Shown here one piece after another: positions 28,263-36,360 of a stretch of 64,000 nt of DNA. Positions within the stretch are counted from its first letter, which is position 1. Each line of letters opens with the position of its first letter. The stretch lies in contig CALKXV010000013.1 of NCBI GenBank assembly GCA_938005545.1, forward strand, positions 62,001-126,000, in the 5' to 3' direction. Source of the stretch: an uncultured Paracoccaceae bacterium (lineage in GTDB: Bacteria > Pseudomonadota > Alphaproteobacteria > Rhodobacterales > Rhodobacteraceae). The position numbers and the translations under genes were made by a program. The notes beneath the pieces were generated by a model. The model worked only from the letters and a program-made list of their open reading frames with translations. It ran no database searches and was not told where the DNA came from.

Positions 28263-28826
28263 CTACTCCTGGTCCGGAAGATCCTGCAAAGTTTCCATGT
28301 CGAACGCGATCAAGAGCTTCTCGGTCGTGACATAGGTGTAGGGCGCCACACGTCGCGGGGATCGTGGGCCTGCCCCAATCAGTCCTTGCGCATGTAATCT
28401 GCCGATCAGATCGCGGCTGATCTCCTTGCCAAAAATGTCCTTCAGCCTGTCCCGCGTGATCGGTTGATGATAGCCGATGGCGGCCAGCACAGCGACGTCG
28501 ACTTCTCGCAGGTCGAGATCCTGGTCGCCAACGTCCGCAGCCGTCCGGATTGCCGCCGCATAGGCCGGTCGGGTCCGCAACATCCAGCCGCCAAAGGCCT
28601 TGGCGACTTCGAACGACCGCCCTTCGAGGTCTGCCGTTAGGTCGTCGATCAACAGATCAACCGCGGCCCCCTGCCCTACAATACGCGCCGAATCCTTACG
28701 TGGCACAGGCGACGCACTGGCGAACAGCACGGCTTCTATCCGGCGCATCCATTCCCGCCAGCGCAGATCGGGAGGCAGATCGTCTAGCTCCCGATCGAGC
28801 ACCAGATCTGTGTGATCCTTGGCCAT
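28263..28826 (-). CDS. ScpB-like chromosome segregation protein
   Basis: The 187-residue protein resembles the winged-helix SMC-kleisin partner ScpB: RIEAVLFASASPVPRKD near residue 29, then FGGWMLRTRPAYAAA and LAAIGYHQPITRDRLKDIFG in the second winged helix. Genuine housekeeping scpB follows scpA, which is absent here. This copy is alone between recombinase-module DNA and an IS remnant, so it is probably a mobile-element homologue with a separate role. An unusually basic, GC-rich codon pattern relative to the recombinase genes suggests another origin. Confidence 0.75.
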   Translation of the reverse strand: MAKDHTDLVLDRELDDLPPDLRWREWMRRIEAVLFASASPVPRKDSARIVGQGAAVDLLIDDLTADLEGRSFEVAKAFGGWMLRTRPAYAAAIRTAADVGDQDLDLREVDVAVLAAIGYHQPITRDRLKDIFGKEISRDLIGRLHAQGLIGAGPRSPRRVAPYTYVTTEKLLIAFDMETLQDLPDQE

Positions 28827-28840
28827 CGTTCAGACCCCAT

Positions 28841-29084
28841 AGGGTAGTGTCGCAAACTTTTGGAGCGCTGTTGCGCTTCTCGACAGTGAAGTTCATTGGG
28901 CAGCCTGGCGGCATCTCATTCAAGGTTTAAGCGATCGATCAGTTTCAAAGGCGCGCATTACCCGAAATCGGTGATCCTATACGCGGTCTATTTCTACGTT
29001 CGGTTTGCGGTATCGTATGGGGATCTCGAAGAAATCATGGCCGAGCACGGCGTCGATGTTGATCATGCAACGCGCAATCGATGA
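28841..29084 (+). mobile_element. IS6-family transposase remnant
   Basis: A 5' fragment of an IS6-type transposase is readable from about 28900: FKGAHYPKSVILYAVYFYV, then RFAVSYGDLEEIMAEHGVDV and DHATRNR-stop. It breaks off where the family continues into the catalytic core. Some 40-60 bp upstream, around 28841-28860, a GTGTCGCAAACTTT sequence resembles an IS6 end. An upstream frame (KFIGQPGGISFK) is out of phase. No right end is visible, so the element is dead. Confidence 0.65.
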
Positions 29085-29111
29085 GTCGAGAAATATTCTG
29101 TCGCCGTTGCC

Positions 29112-29127
29112 TGTGACGGGCGTCACA
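29112..29127. promoter_or_regulatory. CRP-type operator before the orphan 133-aa gene
   Basis: TGTGACGGGCGTCACA fits the TGTGA-N6-TCACA consensus exactly and is flanked by a further C/G pair. If the site acts in class II position, transcription would start near 29161 with TAAATT as the -10 element, 20 bp before the ATG at 29181. It differs by one central base from the site at 30431. Confidence 0.75.
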
Positions 29128-29180
29128 GTCATAGGCACTAGTCCAGTCTAAATTGAAGCCATCAACTACAGGAGGTTTCA

Positions 29181-29582
29181 ATGACAACGAAGACAAAAGT
29201 AGCAGAATTTGAGTGTTCAAAGCCAGGTCGCAACTCTCGTGCGGTTGCCAAAGGAGGTATCGCTATGCCGCTTCACAGCGAAATGGCGATCAACGGATCG
29301 ACCAATCTGGCGGGAGTTGTAAAAGGCAATTCGGGCGCTTGCGTTTATGGGGTAAGGCTTATGGAGTCGTCTAATCCGCTCTACAAATACCAGATGCAAG
29401 TTGATGCTAAGGGCCCCAAAGGCATGGGCAGTGGTTCGCTTCATCTGTTGTTTGAGGATGAAACACGTGACGGGTATAAGCTCGCCATCACCTCAAGCAC
29501 AAGAAAACCCCATACTGTCAGCTTTAATTCAGACAAATTGGGTATCGTGCGCTTTGACTGGGGCGACAAGATTATCCGGTGA
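29181..29582 (+). CDS. Small uncharacterised protein under a CRP-type site
   Basis: I do not recognise this 133-residue protein. It has no signal peptide, membrane segment or Cys cluster. It is rich in Gly, Ser and Lys and alternates polar and hydrophobic residues (YGVRLMESSNPLYKYQMQVD, SGSLHLLFEDETRD), suggesting a beta-rich soluble fold. An AGGAGG ribosome-binding site precedes the ATG. The CRP-type palindrome 54 bp upstream and the hairpin after its stop show a compact single-gene unit. The shared operator ties it to the P47-like operon. Confidence 0.7.
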   Translation: MTTKTKVAEFECSKPGRNSRAVAKGGIAMPLHSEMAINGSTNLAGVVKGNSGACVYGVRLMESSNPLYKYQMQVDAKGPKGMGSGSLHLLFEDETRDGYKLAITSSTRKPHTVSFNSDKLGIVRFDWGDKIIR

Positions 29583-29605
29583 GGGCAGATTAAGGTGAAC
29601 TTGTC

Positions 29606-29640
29606 TGATGCGCAGAAAACATATTGATTTCTGCGCGTCA
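29606..29640. terminator. Convergent hairpin, probable terminator
   Basis: A 13-bp stem with one G-T pair (TGATGCGCAGAAA paired with TTTCTGCGCGTCA) around a 9-base loop lies between the 29181 gene and the convergent Crp-type gene. No T-run follows directly, so termination in either direction is likely but unproven. Confidence 0.55.
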
Positions 29641-29723
29641 GAAAGCTGTGGATATCTAGCAATCGAGAGTACAGAAGCCCGTCAAACTTCCGCAGATTTA
29701 CCTGTGGGTTGATCAGGGATTGG

Positions 29724-30416
29724 CTAAGTTTCTAATAGGGCCGCAAGTGCGGGTTTGTCGACTATCGTCAGATGCTTGCTGTCAGGATTCTGCTGCAGCG
29801 TGCCGTCGGCAAGCCATGCGCTTAAAAAGCGATTGACGTTTTCGCGCGACAGGCCGGCAAAATCCCCAAGCTCTCTTTGGGTGAAACTACTGCCCAGCCG
29901 AACTGCACCATTTTCGTGTTCACTGCCCCACCTATCGGCAAGGCGCAGAAGGCTGGACGCAAGACGGGCCTGACCCGACAGCCTTCGTTGAGTTTCAAAC
30001 ATATCAGATGCGTTACGGACTTTGGCACAAAGTTCGGAAATCATCGCGAACATCGCTTCGTCATCTTTGCGCAAAACCCGCAAGATTGCCTCGCGGTTGA
30101 CAATGACGCCGGTGACTTCGCTGGCGGCGATCGCATCTGCGCTGCGAAGGCCACTATCCAGCATTGCAATTTCGCCAATCACGTCTCCGGTTTCCATATA
30201 GTTCAGGATCGACACCCGCCCGTCAGCGGCGGTGACGCTAATTTCTACCCGCCCGGTTTCGATAAAAAACACCGAGTTACCGCTTTCTCCGCGCGCGTAC
30301 ACCGTTGTTCCTTTTGAATAATGTCGCCGCGCGCCCGTTGCCAGTAACACTTTTCGGGTGCTGTGTGACAAGCTGGAAAAGAAGACCGCCACCCCTTCAA
30401 CTTTGTCATTAACCAT
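29724..30416 (-). CDS. Crp/Fnr-family transcriptional regulator (cAMP-sensing type)
   Basis: The 230-residue regulator has an N-terminal cyclic-nucleotide-binding jelly roll (about 10-125) and a C-terminal winged helix. The phosphate-binding cassette reads GEIAMLDSGLRSA (81-93), with the Gly-Glu and Arg-Ser/Thr-Ala pattern needed for cyclic nucleotides. The recognition region is SFTQRELGDFAGLSRENVNR (177-196). The Cys set of Fnr is absent, with one Cys only. A GAGGG site precedes the ATG, and a CRP palindrome lies 15-30 bp upstream, so autoregulation, probably repression, is likely. It is divergent from the P47-like operon. Confidence 0.92.
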   Translation of the reverse strand: MVNDKVEGVAVFFSSLSHSTRKVLLATGARRHYSKGTTVYARGESGNSVFFIETGRVEISVTAADGRVSILNYMETGDVIGEIAMLDSGLRSADAIAASEVTGVIVNREAILRVLRKDDEAMFAMISELCAKVRNASDMFETQRRLSGQARLASSLLRLADRWGSEHENGAVRLGSSFTQRELGDFAGLSRENVNRFLSAWLADGTLQQNPDSKHLTIVDKPALAALLET

Positions 30417-30430
30417 ATTTTGCCCTCGGT

Positions 30431-30446
30431 TGTGACGCGCGTCACA
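30431..30446. promoter_or_regulatory. CRP-type operator between the regulator and the P47-like operon
   Basis: TGTGACGCGCGTCACA is a perfect 16-bp palindrome matching TGTGA-N6-TCACA. It sits 135 bp before the first P47-like gene and directly upstream of the regulator gene's ribosome-binding site, where a bound protein would block the regulator's own transcription. For the operon it lies at a distance fitting activation, with a start expected near 30480 and a leader of about 100 bases. Confidence 0.8.
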
Positions 30447-30580
30447 GATTGATTTCTCAAAGTCGGGTCATCTGCAGGTGCTTCTTGTTTGAAGCGAAGG
30501 TCGCGCCCCTCCGTGTGCAGAGTTCCCCGTCTCCAGTTTCTGGCGCGGCCTTCCAAATTGCAACCAAAAGGAATTCAAAG

Positions 30581-32221
30581 ATGTTGGACAGTCAATCCAT
30601 TGCAAAGAACCAGTCTGCTCAAATCGCTTCGACCAACAATTGGGATACCGTTTTTGCCGTTGATTTTGAGGCGGTGAATGACGGAATTCGCGAGCAAGGC
30701 AGCTCTCCGGATGACTTCGATCACACACAGTCCGGCGGTGGCGAAACAACCCGGCTATTCGGCGACTATGGGAATTGGGAGTTGGTCGGCGGATCGGGTC
30801 ACATTCTAGAAATGCGCCTGCCGATCACCACCTTCACATTTGAAATGACGGGCGAACCAAATCAGACTCGTACCGACGCATGGGCGACCATCCAGCTTAG
30901 CCTGCATCAAGTGACCGGCAACGAGGGTTCAGGTGTCGGTGGTGGTACACCGGTGTCATTCTGTTCGTGCCCGCCAAAAAACCTTCTGATGAACGCCAAC
31001 GAATTTTCGGTGGTTGTAACAGGATTCGGCTGGCCCGGATCGGACAGCGAGCAAGACCTTGTGGACGATTGCAGGATCATGCTGGCCGATTACTACCGTC
31101 TGGCAAGCAGCCTAGAGGATTTCGACCACACCTTTGTGACCGTCAACCTCAACAGCCGTCTTGGCAAGGAAAATAGCGATTTCTCGTGGATCGCCCCAAC
31201 GGATACGTCTTACGGGGTTCTTGAAGATGGTGGCAGCGGTGGCGGATCCTTTGCGGTGCTTTGCATGATCAATGGCAACACGCCGCCTGAAAACCACAAT
31301 GTAAGCCCCGCTATCAAGGGCGGCAAACGCGCTGGTTTTCTGATGAACAAACCGGTCTTCATTGATCACATGGTTAAACCCGGCATCGCCAATATGTTTG
31401 GCCGCGAATTGGACGACATTGAATGGGTCGATGCGAACTTTGTAGTGGACACGGATTCAATCACGAACAAGAACGCAGTTTCGATTTCCGACTTTAGCAT
31501 TGATGGCAAAGACGATGTCACCGCACAGGTGCCCGCGCGCACGTTTCGGATCACAATGAATGACACCGAATTGGCGCTTGATTATCAAGGCATGCACCAT
31601 CCGTTTTACAAAGTTCTCGATTCGTACTGGTACGAGGCGTACCACTACCTGACGATCTCGTCCAAAGCTAGCTTTGACCCGGACACGCGACAATTCAAGC
31701 TGCTGCCCAATCTGGACGATGATGGCAATCCGGCAATAGATTATCGGGCCAGTCTTGAAAAATCCCAAGCGGGTAAAAACGTCGATATTGCGCTTTTGGT
31801 GCTAGATATTGTCGGTGTGGTTTCGGCGGTTTTCAACGGGATCGCTGCGGTGAAGGGTGCGACGGTGGCTGCGACGGCCGAAGGTACGGTCGCAACCGGC
31901 ATGTTCGCCAAATCCATAGCGAAATTAGCCACTGTCGCTAAAACATTGGCTGAATGGATGAAAGCCCACCCGGCCTTCATTTGGGCAGGTGTTGCCATCG
32001 GGATTCTTGGTATCGCAGGGACGATCGCCAAAGAGCGTTTTGAAGAAGCGCGCGAAACCGATCCGACGTTGATCAAGCCTGACATGCAAGAATTCGCGCT
32101 GAATGTTCTGGCCCCAGTCCAGTGGCCGAACGACGCAGGCCTTACAGTCGAAGATGTCTGCTTCAACGGCGGTTTTCAGATCACGGGCACCCCTGATTTC
32201 ACACAACCAGTTGAGGCTTGA
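30581..32221 (+). CDS. P47/OrfX-like TULIP-family protein, first copy
   Basis: The 546-residue protein opens with NNWDTVFAVDFEAVNDGI (19-36), the Trp-Asp start motif of the P47 family, then GDYGNWELVGGSGHILEM (61-78), the conserved Gly-Asp-x-x-x-Trp block with the LPI strand. Mid-protein FSWIAPTDTSY (201-211) and FAVLC are shared with the next gene. P47 and OrfX proteins have a tubular lipid-binding (TULIP) fold and accompany clostridial neurotoxin genes. Residues about 402-425 and 465-484 are strongly hydrophobic and could enter a membrane. The ATG at 30581 has an AAAAGGA site; the longer frame from 30449 is not used. First gene of the operon. Confidence 0.78.
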   Translation: MLDSQSIAKNQSAQIASTNNWDTVFAVDFEAVNDGIREQGSSPDDFDHTQSGGGETTRLFGDYGNWELVGGSGHILEMRLPITTFTFEMTGEPNQTRTDAWATIQLSLHQVTGNEGSGVGGGTPVSFCSCPPKNLLMNANEFSVVVTGFGWPGSDSEQDLVDDCRIMLADYYRLASSLEDFDHTFVTVNLNSRLGKENSDFSWIAPTDTSYGVLEDGGSGGGSFAVLCMINGNTPPENHNVSPAIKGGKRAGFLMNKPVFIDHMVKPGIANMFGRELDDIEWVDANFVVDTDSITNKNAVSISDFSIDGKDDVTAQVPARTFRITMNDTELALDYQGMHHPFYKVLDSYWYEAYHYLTISSKASFDPDTRQFKLLPNLDDDGNPAIDYRASLEKSQAGKNVDIALLVLDIVGVVSAVFNGIAAVKGATVAATAEGTVATGMFAKSIAKLATVAKTLAEWMKAHPAFIWAGVAIGILGIAGTIAKERFEEARETDPTLIKPDMQEFALNVLAPVQWPNDAGLTVEDVCFNGGFQITGTPDFTQPVEA

Positions 32222-32224
32222 GCC

Positions 32225-33778
32225 ATGAAACCCATGAATTTCACATTGCCCACTGCCAGCCAGCAGCGCGCTGATACGTCAGGCTGGGATGCAGTGAACT
32301 GCGTGCGGGTCGGCGAAATCAACGATGCGATCCGCAACGCCGGGACATCGCCCAAACGTCTTGAGATTGATTTGGGCGACGCACGCACGGTCTCGGGTGA
32401 CTTCTCTAGCTGGGAAGTTGCGCCGGGTGGAGATGGGCCTTTGATCAACCTGCAAATCCCCATGCGCGACATCACCGTCGCGCGGGGCGATCAATCGGTG
32501 ACATTGGATAACATCGTCATCGAGGTTCAGGTCCGCATGGAGCTGATCCCCTCAGGGCGCAAGGCAGCCGCGCCTGATGCGGTGGAAAAGCTCTTGGTGA
32601 TTGCCAAAGCACCAAGCGGTCTGTTGATGGGCAGCGATGGGGTGAAACGGGCGGCGACGCTTGTTGGCATCACCGGCGCGGATGATCTGCGCTTGCGCCT
32701 CAAAAGCACGCTTTCCAGCGGGGTCGAAACCTGGCTGAACGACAATATCGACGCGTTCACCCATGTTTTCGCGGCTGTGAACATCAGCGAAAAAATCAGC
32801 GCGGAAACCGAAGGCGAGGCCTTCGCGTGGCTCAAACCCACATCGGTGTCATACGCCTTTGGCGCGAGCGGGGTTGATCCTGATTCCAGTGTTTTGGCGA
32901 TTTTATGCCAAACCCAAGGGCGCAGTACAGACGGGCTGGTGCATCAGGCCGACCCCGGATTGATCCCGCCAAACTGTGATGCAGGGGTGTGCATTTCGCG
33001 CACGCGGTTCTTGCGCAATATGGTCGGTGAGTCACTGCCCAAAGCCTTCAAAGGGCTAAAGCCGACGGACATTCGCTATAAAGATAAGGACACCGGCCTA
33101 AAACTTTCCAAGCCTGTGAAGACTGAAAAGGTCAAACACGATAGCAAGACCTATGATCCGGTGATCCATCAGTTGGACATCACATTGCGCGACAGCGAGA
33201 TGGAGCTGAAAAGCCTCACCAAAACCGAGGTGTCACCCGGCATTTTTTCGGTGTGCAGCGCTACGGCGGCTTATGCCTTTGGATTGATGAAGCGCAAAGA
33301 CGGTGCCAAAACCATCGGTTTCGTCGAAACGCGCCCCATCAAAACGGTTGAAAGTACCGAAAAGACCAAGGCAGTAACGATCACCGAATTGGTTCTGACC
33401 GCACTGGCTGCAATTGGTGGCTTGGTGATTACTTTCGTGTCCTTTGGTACCGCCGCCGTTCCTTACTATGTGGTGCTTGCCATCGTGCTTGGCTCGCTTG
33501 CAGGCACGATCTCGATCAAGCTGATTGAGATGACAAAAGAGGGCGACGCCCCCCCAATTGATCTGCTGATCGCCAACGCCACCGGCGCGGTCAAATGGTC
33601 AACCGGTGCAACGTTCGATCCAACCTTTGCGGCCCTGAACAACGGTCTGCAAATCGGCGGCAAGTTTGTCAAAACCGACACCGGCCTTTTGGGCGCAGCC
33701 CCAGACGCTGGCCCGACCTTCCACAAAACCTTTCAAGACGACTTTGCTGGGTTAATGCAGAACAGGAGAGACCAATGA
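32225..33778 (+). CDS. P47/OrfX-like TULIP-family protein, second copy
   Basis: A 517-residue paralogue starting three bases after the first copy's stop. It repeats the TSGWDAVNCVRVGEINDAI start (18-36), GDFSSWEVAPGGDGPLINL (58-76), FAWLKPTSVSYAFG (200-213) and LAILCQTQG. The hydrophobic pair is at about 387-408 and 413-436, again in the C-terminal third. No signal peptide is present. Binding of a lipid-like ligand in a TULIP tube is expected from the family, not shown. Its stop overlaps the third copy's ATG, so the three should be made in fixed proportion. Confidence 0.78.
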   Translation: MKPMNFTLPTASQQRADTSGWDAVNCVRVGEINDAIRNAGTSPKRLEIDLGDARTVSGDFSSWEVAPGGDGPLINLQIPMRDITVARGDQSVTLDNIVIEVQVRMELIPSGRKAAAPDAVEKLLVIAKAPSGLLMGSDGVKRAATLVGITGADDLRLRLKSTLSSGVETWLNDNIDAFTHVFAAVNISEKISAETEGEAFAWLKPTSVSYAFGASGVDPDSSVLAILCQTQGRSTDGLVHQADPGLIPPNCDAGVCISRTRFLRNMVGESLPKAFKGLKPTDIRYKDKDTGLKLSKPVKTEKVKHDSKTYDPVIHQLDITLRDSEMELKSLTKTEVSPGIFSVCSATAAYAFGLMKRKDGAKTIGFVETRPIKTVESTEKTKAVTITELVLTALAAIGGLVITFVSFGTAAVPYYVVLAIVLGSLAGTISIKLIEMTKEGDAPPIDLLIANATGAVKWSTGATFDPTFAALNNGLQIGGKFVKTDTGLLGAAPDAGPTFHKTFQDDFAGLMQNRRDQ

Positions 33779-35052
33779 ACCTCGATGGATGGGACACATG
33801 CTCGATCGTATCAATCGATCTGGTAAATCAGGCGCTGCAAAAAGCAGCGAAAAGTACAATCCGAACCTTTTCCTATTCGGAGGACGGACTCGAGATTAGC
33901 GGTGAATTTGACGGTTGGGCATTGGTACCGGGTGGTACGTTTCGGCTGGTGAACGTCACCATGCCGATCCGCTCTGGGACAATCCGCGAAGCAGGTGCGG
34001 CCGAGGTCGATATCAGCGGTGTCTCGTTGACGGCGCAGTTGAAACTATCGCTGATCGACAGCGAGGGTGCAGACAAGCGCAACCTAGCCTTCGACACTAG
34101 CTATCAGGAAGGCGAAGGCGGATTGACACCACCGATCAAGGTGACGGACATAGACGACCCGACAGGGCTTTTGGAAGCCTTCGATCTTGATCTGGTGAAG
34201 GCGGCCTTGACCGCCTGTCTTTCGGCCAATGCGGCACAGGCGAGTTATGTGTTTGCCTCGGTGGATGCGCGTTCAACCGCGCAAGCTGCAGGTCTGGCAT
34301 GTCCGGCCAACGATTGGGCCTTCGTCGACGCAGGTGAAAACCGCAAGTATCTGGCTTTGCTTGGCTCGCTAGACAAAAATCGTCCCGACAAGGCGATCCG
34401 GTTGGACCCTGGTTTGATGACACCCGCTGCACCCGCTTACTTTGCGGTCTCGCAAAGGTTGTTTCTACTGCGTGCGTTACTGCCGATCCTGCAGCAGACC
34501 TTCCGTCCGCGCACCAGTTTTGCGGTCAAGGGCGGCTCGGTTCAGTCGACCAAACCTGTCGGATTGGGAAAGAAGAAAATTGCCATGTTTACCGTCGCGC
34601 CGGTGTTGCGGAACGTGACGGTGACGCCGGTGAAGAACGCCTTGGCGATCTCAGCTGTGGCGCGTGCTGATTTGCCTTTGTCCACCCATCTGGATGTGAC
34701 GGTGAATATGAAACTGCCGTTCCATCACGATCCCAAAACCGGCGCGATGTCGTTCAAGCCGGATCGCAAACCCATCGTCAAACACAAGCTGAGCAAGAAG
34801 GGCATCTTAGGCAACACACTGGGTTTGATCATCGATTTGATCGTCGCTTTGTCAAAAGATGCAATCCTTGGTTCGGTTCAGAAAATCGCAACTGGTATGC
34901 AGGCGCTGAACAACCCGACGACCAAACCGGTGGTTTGGACTGGCGTGCGCGATTTCCACGCCTCGCAAGCACGCTGGGACGAAGGCATCTGGATGGCTGA
35001 CACCCGCCCAGTCGAGGTTACCGAAAAGGAGAAAATCGATGAACTTGCCTGA
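33775..35052 (+). CDS. P47/OrfX-like TULIP-family protein, third copy
   Basis: The 425-residue paralogue starts MNLDGWDTCSIVSIDLVNQA and has GEFDGWALVPGGTFRLVNV (43-61) in the same positions as the other two. The mid-protein block is diverged (NDWAFVDAGENRKYLALLG), and only one C-terminal hydrophobic segment is clear (about 344-360). The frame is open upstream to 33595, but the ATG at 33775 has a GGAGAG site and the ATGA overlap. Three unequal paralogues in a row suggest a hetero-oligomer or an ordered set with distinct ligands, as with OrfX1-3/P47. Confidence 0.75.
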   Translation: MNLDGWDTCSIVSIDLVNQALQKAAKSTIRTFSYSEDGLEISGEFDGWALVPGGTFRLVNVTMPIRSGTIREAGAAEVDISGVSLTAQLKLSLIDSEGADKRNLAFDTSYQEGEGGLTPPIKVTDIDDPTGLLEAFDLDLVKAALTACLSANAAQASYVFASVDARSTAQAAGLACPANDWAFVDAGENRKYLALLGSLDKNRPDKAIRLDPGLMTPAAPAYFAVSQRLFLLRALLPILQQTFRPRTSFAVKGGSVQSTKPVGLGKKKIAMFTVAPVLRNVTVTPVKNALAISAVARADLPLSTHLDVTVNMKLPFHHDPKTGAMSFKPDRKPIVKHKLSKKGILGNTLGLIIDLIVALSKDAILGSVQKIATGMQALNNPTTKPVVWTGVRDFHASQARWDEGIWMADTRPVEVTEKEKIDELA

Positions 35053-35527
35053 AATTATGTTCGTAACGATTGGGCTTGCGGCGGTCTACGAGACCGCCGC
35101 CTACCTACGCCACCGTGGCCTGATGCGCTTTCTGATCGTTCTGGCGTTCCTCGCGATGGCCGCGATTTTAACCCGGCACTGGACGCTTGAGGCGGCACAA
35201 GACGCCGCGATGTTCGGCGCATCAGATACGGGTTTTACGGTTATGCCTGCAATCGGCGTTATGCTAGTCGGAATCTGTCTAGGCATCCTTGCACGTTATA
35301 TCTTTGAGGCCGATGCCGCCGACACGCTGAATTGGTTCGCCTTACTACGCCCGCTGGTGATTTCGCCCATTCTATTGCTGCCTTTGATTGGCACGCTTGA
35401 TGAGGGCGAGTTGCAGCCCTTGCAGGTCGTCAGCCTCGCTGTTCTGGCATTTCAGAACGGGTTCTTCTGGCAAAAGATTTTGGCTGGTCTGAGTGCTGGG
35501 CAAGAGACGGCACTTCAAAATAGTTGA
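35039..35527 (+). CDS. Small integral membrane protein of the P47-like operon
   Basis: The 162-residue protein has four or five hydrophobic stretches (about 4-18, 29-46, 67-88, 100-120 and 128-145) and no recognised domain. It has an AAAAGGAG site and overlaps the third P47-like gene by 14 bases, so it is clearly part of the operon. It could anchor the P47-like proteins at the inner membrane, but this is only suggested by position. Confidence 0.75.
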   Translation: MNLPEIMFVTIGLAAVYETAAYLRHRGLMRFLIVLAFLAMAAILTRHWTLEAAQDAAMFGASDTGFTVMPAIGVMLVGICLGILARYIFEADAADTLNWFALLRPLVISPILLLPLIGTLDEGELQPLQVVSLAVLAFQNGFFWQKILAGLSAGQETALQNS

Positions 35528-35566
35528 GAAAAAATACGTAACCGACTACCAAATAAGGGTAATTCG

Positions 35567-36274
35567 ATGATGATTGTACTGATTAAGCTGAAAAGCCTGT
35601 ATTCGAAGGGGATGATTGTGAGAATTTTAAAAACACTGACCATAACGACAACCGCGATCTGGATTGGATCGGCGGCTAGCGCAGCCACGATTTTCAACAT
35701 TGATGGGCCAGACGACGGCTCGGCTTCGTTTGGTGAAAACCTATCTGAGAAAGGCGCGTCACAAAGCTTTACAGCGCTTCAAGATCTTACCAATGTCAGT
35801 TTTGGCTTTGATCTAAGGTGCTTGTCTTGCGGCGGTGAAATCTGGTTGATTACGGGCAAGCCAATGAATGATGCCATTATTTCCCAACGGGTTTCACGCG
35901 CATCCTTCAATGGATTTCAAGGTGCGCAAGAGGCCTTGTCCGGCATCAATTTGGAAGCGGGCACGATGTATTCGCTGATCATGTCGATGACTACTGGAAA
36001 CGGCATTTGGCGGGGCACAAAATCGCCAAGCAATGAGGGCGCTGGCATTCTTACCGCAGAAAGCGATCATCTTGCGTTGACGGCGTTGGATCCGAATTTT
36101 TTGCCATGGTCGCCCACGCGCTCTGATGCGGGGACGTTGAAATTCTCGATCTCGTCAGTCGCGTCGGGCCCGATTGATGTGCCAGCCGTGCCGCTTCCTG
36201 CGTCTGTTGGGTTCTTGCTGTTCGGCCTTAGTGGGTTTGGAGCGTTGCGTGCACTGCGTCGCAAACCGCACTAG
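35567..36274 (+). CDS. Secreted VPLPA-CTERM protein
   Basis: The 235-residue protein has a signal peptide ending SAASA and a C-terminal VPLPA motif followed by a hydrophobic helix and a basic tail (RALRRKPH). That is the PEP-CTERM-like sorting signal processed by an exosortase/rhombosortase-type system and often tied to surface or exopolysaccharide proteins. The middle part has a Cys pair (RCLSCGGE) and no known domain. The ATG at 35567 has AAGGG at suitable spacing; the ATG at 35612 would give a more typical signal peptide and is an alternative. Confidence 0.8.
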   Translation: MMIVLIKLKSLYSKGMIVRILKTLTITTTAIWIGSAASAATIFNIDGPDDGSASFGENLSEKGASQSFTALQDLTNVSFGFDLRCLSCGGEIWLITGKPMNDAIISQRVSRASFNGFQGAQEALSGINLEAGTMYSLIMSMTTGNGIWRGTKSPSNEGAGILTAESDHLALTALDPNFLPWSPTRSDAGTLKFSISSVASGPIDVPAVPLPASVGFLLFGLSGFGALRALRRKPH

Positions 36275-36360
36275 CGTCTTTGGTGCCCGGTCACAAAATG
36301 CATTTTGAGACGTTCGTGAATAGCTAAGATATTGTTTTTAATTCTTTAAAAGGGGTTGTG

